NCBI GenBank assembly: GCA_049724395.1
Contig: JAUGWO010000320.1
Span: 1 to 36,437 of the forward strand
DNA length: 36,437 nucleotides
Direction: 5' to 3'
Source: Spongospora subterranea f. sp. subterranea
Lineage: Eukaryota > Endomyxa: Phytomyxea > Phytomyxea > Plasmodiophorida
Part shown: piece by piece, positions 31,674 through 36,437 of the stretch
Layout of the letters: each line of letters begins with the position of its first letter
Numbering within the stretch: the first letter of the stretch is position 1
Notes under the pieces: generated by a model
Told to the model about the DNA's origin: nothing
Seen by the model: only the letters and a program-made list of their open reading frames with translations
The model's database searches: none
Position numbers and translations under genes: made by a program

Positions 31674-31678
31674 GCTGG

Positions 31679-31760
31679 TAGTGTGTGAATTAACCGGCCC
31701 ATTCACTGGCCTGATTGATCAAAGTAGGCCAGCGATTGCGGCCAGTTAATTCACACCCTA
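31679..31760. mobile_element. 82-bp terminal-inverted-repeat mini-element
   Basis: It starts 'tagtgtgtgaattaaccgg' and ends with the near-perfect inverse 'cagttaattcacaccctaa' (without its last base). The same terminus occurs reversed at 34065-34110, and shorter versions ('gtgtgaattaac') mark the 33850, 34670 and 36330 junctions. It is therefore probably the terminal repeat of a small DNA element family. Confidence 0.65.
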
Positions 31761-32275
31761 ACTAGGGTGTGACAGAATTCACTGGCCGCACTAGCTGGCC
31801 AAAACCTGCAAAAGCTTGGCCGCACATACTTGCCTAGAAACTGCGTCACGTGGAATATCACATTTTGCGCGGACTACAATCTGGCGAAGGGAATACCTCG
31901 TGATGTCCGCATTTTAGTTCTCGTCATGGTGAAGCGAATGGATTGGCAAGCGTGTGATTTCGAAGAACAGGACTTCGCATATTCACCTGTTAACAGTAGT
32001 GAGCACCAGCTGGACAAAGATGGCGTTCCACTGGCTATCAGCGGTGAATGCAGTTATAGGTTCGAACGGATGTCGGAAAAAGCGAATTTGATGCAGCGAT
32101 ACAGCCATTGGCAGTTTCGCTGCACAAAATCTAAGAAATTACTTCATCCCAAAACCAACGATGTTGCCATAACTCTGCAATACAAAGTTTGTGCGGGCCT
32201 TATCCGCTGTTCCAACAGCGATTGCCAAGTTATTAAACGGCCCAATCAGAATAAGCCATCCTTGATCAAACAGAG

Positions 32276-32323
32276 GTTCGTTTTACACTTGCGAATAGGC
32301 TAAAATAACTCCTTGCTCTATAG
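32276..32323 (+). other. Spliceosomal intron, 48 bp
   Basis: GTTCGT ... CTATAG. Removing it joins PSLIKQ through a split Ser codon to VCQNCLMDLEH and restores the spacing of zinc ligands expected for this domain. Confidence 0.65.
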
Positions 32324-32974
32324 TGTTTGTCAGAATTGCTTAATGGATCTTGAGCATGTCAAGTGCGAATGCAAGGTTTTGTGGGTTCATCACTGGTTGA
32401 AAGACCGGTGCATTATCTTGCATCATGGCATTCACAAACATGATGTCCCACATACGAACAAGCCGGATGTGTACACGAAGGCAAAGCTCGTTGACATTAT
32501 TTCCGCTGCGCCCAACAAAACGGCGATGCAGCTGATCGTTGGAGCTCCGGGTTGTCCACCAAATCAATACGGCACATTTCGCCAGCTTTCGGGATCAAGG
32601 GCAGGGTTGCCTATTTTCGCAGGGAGATTTTGAAGGAACTAGGTATTACACTGCCAGGTATTTTACATTGATGTATGCTTGCAGGCAGGGTATTAGTTTC
32701 TTTGAACTAATTTTCGGCATAGATCAAAACTAACGAGTACAGCCCCACGAATATATTCTCCAAAACGATGGTGCACTTGAGCAAGCGTCAAAAGTGCCCA
32801 GAGAACCGCGTCAAGAAAGAGCTTTCGAAAGGACTAAGAATTCTGACATCGTGGATAATTCACGATATCAAGTTATATGCGGCCAACGCGTTTGGCAATC
32901 CTTTCGATGTTTTAGAACATCTCTTGAAACAGGCTTCCGAGGATGTTCATAAACGAGTATCCTTTGACGTACAG

Positions 32975-33020
32975 GTCAGTAATCGTCGTGATGGGCATAT
33001 GAATATTCACCCGACCACAG
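32975..33020 (+). other. Spliceosomal intron, 46 bp
   Basis: GTCAGT ... CCACAG, phase 0. Removing it joins VSFDVQ to RTFICHNGH and bypasses the in-frame stop that follows HPTTAYFYLP in the unspliced reading. Confidence 0.6.
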
Positions 33021-33092
33021 CGTACTTTTATCTGCCATAACGGGCACATACAACCCATCCAGAAACCCGCTGTCCAGCGCTGGTTAGTCCTG

Positions 33093-33146
33093 GTATGTTC
33101 TTTTGTGAAAAAACAGGTTATCAGTCAGTAAGTTTGCTGTCCATAG
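33093..33146 (+). other. Spliceosomal intron, 54 bp (unit A)
   Basis: GTATGT ... CCATAG, phase 0. The same intron occurs in the two palindrome arms (35592-35645 on plus, and on the minus strand near 35420-35367). It joins QRWLVL to NIRQYMVEQ. Confidence 0.7.
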
Positions 33147-33950
33147 AACATTCGGCAGTATATGGTGGAACAAGCTGAAGAGTTCGTCTGAATGCAGGCG
33201 GTTTTGGACCTTCTACTATCTGCTGGTGCCTTTGAAATGACCAACCGACTTTGCTCAGACCCGGCCTGTGATATGGTAGAGGCTGAAAGCCTGTTCCTGT
33301 CTTCTGTGTATTCATATGGTTGCAGGTGGTCAAAGATGTTCGTCACGATTGTATCAATGCCAGAGAATTCATGTTGATCGAGCTAAAAAGCCTAGTGTGC
33401 ATCTGACAGCTTGATGTGTAATGAACAAGTTACTGCTAAGGGTTCACACTGGCGTCTTTTTGCTCGCATCTCATCCAAATTGGACACATGTTCACAGAAG
33501 TATGCCGGGATCTTGAACAAGAACACGGTCACCATCGCTTGGTGTTCTTGGATCCAAGACGAACAGCTCTGATGCGTCTGAGGAAACGAAGCTGATTAAT
33601 CCGAAGGCAAATTCGAAAGCTACTGATTATGGTTATGTGTTCTGTTAAGCAGGAGGACATGGACTCAACAGCATGCAATCTGACAGCTTCGCCTGTCGGA
33701 CCCACAGCAGGACGTTGTCAAGGATGAAGTGGAAGACTTCTGTTTCATAGACTTTCCCTTTGTAAGTCGTGTAAAACGTAATGGTGAAAGCACGACAGCT
33801 TTCGAAGCTGCCTTCCACATAGCAGCAGCTTGAGATGTGGCCGGCCTGTTGTGTGAATTAACCTTCTTCGTCTGGTGCATTATGTTAGAAACCGAATCAG
33901 CAATGTTATCTGAAGAACACACTATGACTTTACGGTTTCAACCGTTTGAT

Positions 33951-34111
33951 CGGCAAGTTTGATTAAATAAATTATTTATGGAGTTTGTCGTTAAATTTTA
34001 AATTAACCGGTTAACTGGTTGGTTAACCGGTTAATTAAACTGGTTAACCGGTCCGGTGTTTTTTTGATCAATCCGGCCAGTGAATGCGACCGGTTAATTC
34101 ACACCCTATTA
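33951..34111. repeat. AT-rich spacer with clustered 'aaccggtt' palindromes and an element terminus
   Basis: Between about 34003 and 34060 the palindromic word 'ttaaccggttaa' and its variants recur four to five times. At 34065-34110 the reversed terminus 'ccggttaattcacacccta' of the mini-element family appears, immediately before the second hairpin. Confidence 0.65.
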
Positions 34112-34112
34112 G

Positions 34113-34187
34113 CGGCCTACAGAAAACACTGGCCACACTAGCCAAGAAACTGCGGCCAGTTAGTGCGGCCAGTGTTTTCTATAGGCC
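34113..34187. repeat. Hairpin, copy 2
   Basis: Nearly identical to 31600-31673, with one change in the right arm ('tataggcc' for 'tgtaggcc'). It is followed by the same 'ctggtagtgtgtga' and then by different sequence rich in 'gcgcaa' up to about 34310. Confidence 0.9.
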
Positions 34188-34370
34188 CCTGGTAGTGTGT
34201 GAGAAAACGCCGCGCAGAATGTTTCTTCTGCGCAAAGTAGTGCGCCAAAGCCATTGCGGCGCATGTGTCTACTTTTCTTGCGCACAAATGCGCACGATGC
34301 GCAAATGACGTAATTAGGGCGATTACTGGCCATTAATCCTTGTACGTGTCCGTAAGGAGGTTAAAACGGT

Positions 34371-34605
34371 AAACTGCGTCACGTGGACTACGTAACACAT
34401 TTTGCGCGGACTGCCAATCACGGCGAAGTGAATACCAGCGACGCGCATTTTACTTCTGCATGGTGAACGAAATTGGCAAGCGTGCAATGATTTCGAAGAA
34501 CAAGGGTCGCATATTCATCCTGTTAACAGTAGAAGCAACCAGCTTGAGTCATGACATGGCAACCCACAAATTAACAGGGAAAGGCGTCAAGGATCTGAAT
34601 GGGAT
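34371..34605 (+). pseudogene. Truncated 5' end of the GCM-like/USP-like element gene (unit B)
   Basis: The plus strand from 34371 repeats the 5' flank of unit A, and the ATG at 34460 corresponds to 31926. The opening codons run MVNEIGKRAMISKNKGRIF, with small indels relative to unit A. The homology stops at about 34600, where the left arm of the large palindrome begins, so the zinc domain is absent. It was truncated by a deletion or by the palindrome-forming event. Confidence 0.6.
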
Positions 34606-34863
34606 TTATAGTGTGTCTTTCTACAGAGCTGATTCAGTTTCTCACATAATGCAGCGACGAACACCGTTAATTCACACAACAGGCCGGCCACATCTCAATG
34701 CTGCTGCTATGTGGAAGGCAGCTTCGAAAGCTGTCGTCTTTCCCATTACGTTTTCTAATTACAAAGGGAAAACTATCACAACTTCTTCATTTTTTTCTTG
34801 AAATTGTTCAAGCGGGGCACATGCTATCAAGCGGCTGTCAGAAATGCATTCTTCTCATTGTAT

Positions 34864-35367
34864 TCAAATCTTAACATAGAACACATAATAAGAGAGACCA
34901 CGGCTTTCGAATTTGCCTTCCACATAACAGGCTCTGCCGTCGTTCTCCAGGTCGTTGTAATAATACCGACCAGGAATTTTGACGGTTTCTTGACGCAAGA
35001 TGTGGGCATAAAAATGTGAACATGTGTCCAATTTGGATGAGATGCGAGCAAAAAGACGCCAGTGGAACCCGTTAGCAGTAACTTGTTCATTACACATCAA
35101 GCTGTCAGATGCACACTCTACTGGCAGCTCGATCAACATGATATTCTCTGGCATTGATACAATCTCGCGAACATCTATTCGTAAGAACCTGAAACCATAT
35201 GAATACACAGCAACAAAACAGGCTTTCAGCCTCTACCATATCACAGGCCGGGTCTGAGCAAAGTCGGTTGGTCATTTCAAAGGCACCAGCAGATAGAGAA
35301 GGTCCAAAACCGCCTGCACAGACGAACTCGCAGCTTGTTCCACCATATCTGCCGAATGTTCTATGGA
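34864..35367 (-). pseudogene. USP-like domain segment, left palindrome arm
   Basis: The minus strand repeats the USP-like C-terminal segment: SMPENIMLIELPVECASDSL, then FHWRLFARISSKLDTCSHFY, IPGRYYYNDLENDG, and LSYYVFYVKI with a stop. It is almost identical to the right arm over the last 110 codons. The upstream part (codons matching LDLLLSAGAF) has indels. There is no start codon or DNA-binding domain of its own, so it is an orphan 3' fragment. Confidence 0.65.
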
Positions 35368-35547
35368 CAGCAAACTTTCTGACTGATAAACTGTTTTTTG
35401 AAAAAGAACATACCAGGACGAACCAGCGCTGGACACCGGGTTTCTGGATGGGTTGTATGTGCCCGTTATGGCAGATAAAAGTACGCTGTGGGCGGGTGAA
35501 TATTCATATGCCCATCAAGACGATTACTGACCTGTACGTCAAAGGAT

Positions 35548-36143
35548 ACAACCCATCCTCGGAAGCCGGTTTCCAGAGATGGTTCGACCTGGTATGTTCT
35601 TTTGTGAAAAAACAGGTTATCAGTCAGTAAGTTTGCTGTCCATAGAACATTCGGCAGTATATGGTGGAACAAGCTGCGAGTTCGTCTGTGCAGGCGGTTT
35701 TGGACCTTCTACTATCTGCTGGTGCCTTTGAAATGACCAACCGACTTTGCTCAGACCCGGCCTGTGATATGGTAGAGGCTGAAAGCCTGTTCCGTTGCTG
35801 TGTATTCATATGGTTTCAGGTTCTTACGAAAGATGTTCGCGAGATTGTATCAATGCCAGAGAATATCATGTTGATCGAGCTGCCAGTAGAGTGTGCATCT
35901 GACAGCTTGATGTGTAATGAACAAGTTACTGCTAACGGGTTCCACTGGCGTCTTTTTGCTCGCATCTCATCCAAATTGGACACATGTTCACATTTTTATG
36001 CCCACATCTTGCGTCAAGAAACCGTCAAAATTCCTGGTCGGTATTATTACAACGACCTGGAGAACGACGGCAGAGCCTGTTATGTGGAAGGCAAATTTGA
36101 AACCCGAAGTCTCTCTTATTATGTGTTCTATGTTAAGATTTAA
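35548..36143 (+). pseudogene. USP-like (peptidase C19-like) domain segment, right palindrome arm
   Basis: This is the best-kept copy. The open frame crosses a 54-bp GTATGT...CCATAG intron at 35592-35645, joining AGFQRWFDL to NIRQYMVEQ, and then runs to a stop at about 36143. The second half follows the end of ubiquitin-specific proteases: IMLIELPV (strand), FHWRLFARIS, SHFYAHIL with the His in the position of the catalytic GHY His, RYYYNDLENDG in the position of the WYxfNDs.v Asn/Asp, and YYVFYVKI as the final YvLFY strand. A Cys pair (CSDPAC) may bind zinc. The catalytic Cys box of USPs is upstream and absent here, so the fragment cannot be an active protease. I infer the fold from motif order only. 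Confidence 0.55.
35592..35645 (+). other. Spliceosomal intron, 54 bp (right palindrome arm)
   Basis: GTATGT donor and CCATAG acceptor, phase 0, in the same place as in unit A. Conservation of the splice sites in three copies supports the call. Confidence 0.7.
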
Positions 36144-36437
36144 TACAATGAGAAGAATGCGTTTCTGACAGCCGCTTGATAGGATGTGCCCCGCTTGAAC
36201 AATTTCAAGAAAAAAATGAAAAAGTTGTGATAGTTTTTCCTTTGTAATTAGAGAACGTAATGGGAGAGACGACAGCTTTCGAAGCTGCCTTCCACATAGC
36301 AGCTAGCATTGAGATGTGGCCGGCCTGTTGTGTGAATTAACGGTGTTCGTCGCAGCATTATGTGAGAAACTGAATCAGCTTTGTAGAAAAAAGAGTTAAG
36401 ACACACTATGACTTTGAAGTTTCAAATTTTGGGCCAG

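Larger units (their letters stand above)
31926..33650 (+). pseudogene. GCM-like zinc domain / USP-like domain element gene, partly decayed
   Basis: The start ATG at 31926 is shared with the second unit (34460). The front half has ITLQYKVCAGLIRCSNSDC, then after a 48-bp intron CQNCLMDLEHVKCE and HHGIHKHDVPH. These Cys/His clusters resemble the GCM/WRKY-like zinc domain found at the front of several fungal transposases. A helix block RVAYFRREILKELG follows near 32620, with small frame changes before it. The middle (KKELSKGLRILTSWIIHDIK, NPFDVLEHLLKQASEDVHK) is unassigned. Two more introns (32975-33020, 33093-33146) bracket a 24-codon exon with FICHNGH. The end matches the USP-like segment that is better kept at 35548-36143, but is damaged here. 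The usual DDE core is missing between front and back. Likely role: a DNA-binding protein of a cut-and-paste element with a deubiquitinase-like tail. The combination is inferred from contiguity. Confidence 0.5.
31761..33950 (+). mobile_element. DNA element unit A (GCM-like zinc domain plus USP-like domain)
   Basis: The unit is defined by comparison with the second, rearranged unit at 34112-36412. The 5' flank with 'aaactgcgtcacgtgga' (31838 and 34371) and the 3' flank from 'cgacagctttcgaagctgcc' through 'cacactatgact' are shared. It contains the gene at 31926-33650. The hairpin and the 82-bp mini-element sit immediately upstream. A DDE transposase core is not visible, so the unit may be an internally deleted derivative. 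Confidence 0.55.
34606..36412. repeat. Large palindrome, arms about 0.85 kb, spacer about 90 bp
   Basis: The left arm, about 34606-35457 read on minus, and the right arm, about 35548-36412 read on plus, match from the 'tacaacccatcc' junction outward to 'gacacacta'. The spacer (35458-35547) holds 'gacctgtacgtcaaaggata', the reverse of unit A sequence at about 32955-32975, so the left arm simply extends further into the element than the right. Arms differ at scattered positions (for example AATTTGAAACCCG versus AATTCGAAAGCCG), which shows age or independent drift. Each arm is the 3' portion of the element, including the USP-like segment. Confidence 0.85.

Noticed and set aside
6200-36412. Amplification or assembly chimeras as the explanation of the palindromes
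   Set aside because: Arms differ by several percent, which chimeras formed during library preparation would not show. Not fully excluded without reads.
1-36437. CRISPR array, bacterial operons, rRNA or tRNA genes
   Set aside because: No regularly spaced repeats, no Shine-Dalgarno-led gene strings, and no RNA-gene landmarks were seen. Tandem repeats present lack spacers.

Overview
The window looks like transposon-rich, gene-poor nuclear DNA from an early-diverging (chytrid-like) fungus. The reasons are: remnants of the P-loop NTPase family that accompanies Crinkler-type proteins, a tyrosine-recombinase element, MULE and Myb/SANT-like genes, Ty3/gypsy chromoviruses with chromodomains, and several GT-AG introns of only 46-57 bp. 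There is no bacterial-style operon structure, and I found no rRNA, tRNA or CRISPR array. The organism is an inference, not a match to a known sequence.

Layout. 1-5.6 kb: unassigned sequence, an inverted pair of copies of an unknown repeat (1524-1857 and 3301-3674), a Gly-rich single-membrane-segment gene (2265-2684, minus), two tandem repeats, and the back half of a MULE transposase (4368-5330, minus). 5.8-7.1 kb: a broken P-loop NTPase gene (minus) disrupted by an internal palindrome. 7.5-8.5 kb: a tyrosine recombinase remnant. 8.5-9.6 kb: a Ty3/gypsy gag. 9.7-10.4 kb: second copy of the Gly-rich gene. 10.7-11.7 kb: a Myb/SANT-like gene with two short introns (minus). 12.0-18.4 kb: a mosaic of a minus-strand chromovirus pol, a Ty1/copia integrase and a plus-strand chromovirus pol. 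18.4-19.0 kb: a distant third member of the Gly-rich gene family. 19.4-20.2 kb: the front half of a MULE transposase with a FLYWCH-like zinc domain. 20.8-21.5 kb: unrecognised coding-like sequence. 21.5-27.4 kb: mostly featureless, with one inverted repeat. 27.5-30.3 kb: a LINE-like reverse transcriptase relic and two head-to-head Ty3/gypsy RT relics, with a 138-bp MITE-like insertion. 30.4-31.6 kb: unrecognised minus-strand coding-like sequence. 31.6-36.4 kb: copies of an unusual DNA element whose gene combines a GCM-like zinc domain at the front with a ubiquitin-specific-protease-like domain at the back, ending in a palindrome with arms of about 0.85 kb.

Nothing here works as a pathway. The window is a graveyard of mobile elements. 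The points most worth a second look are the GCM-like/USP-like element with its hairpins and palindrome, the three-member Gly-rich membrane gene family scattered among the transposons, and the repeated formation of large inverted duplications.
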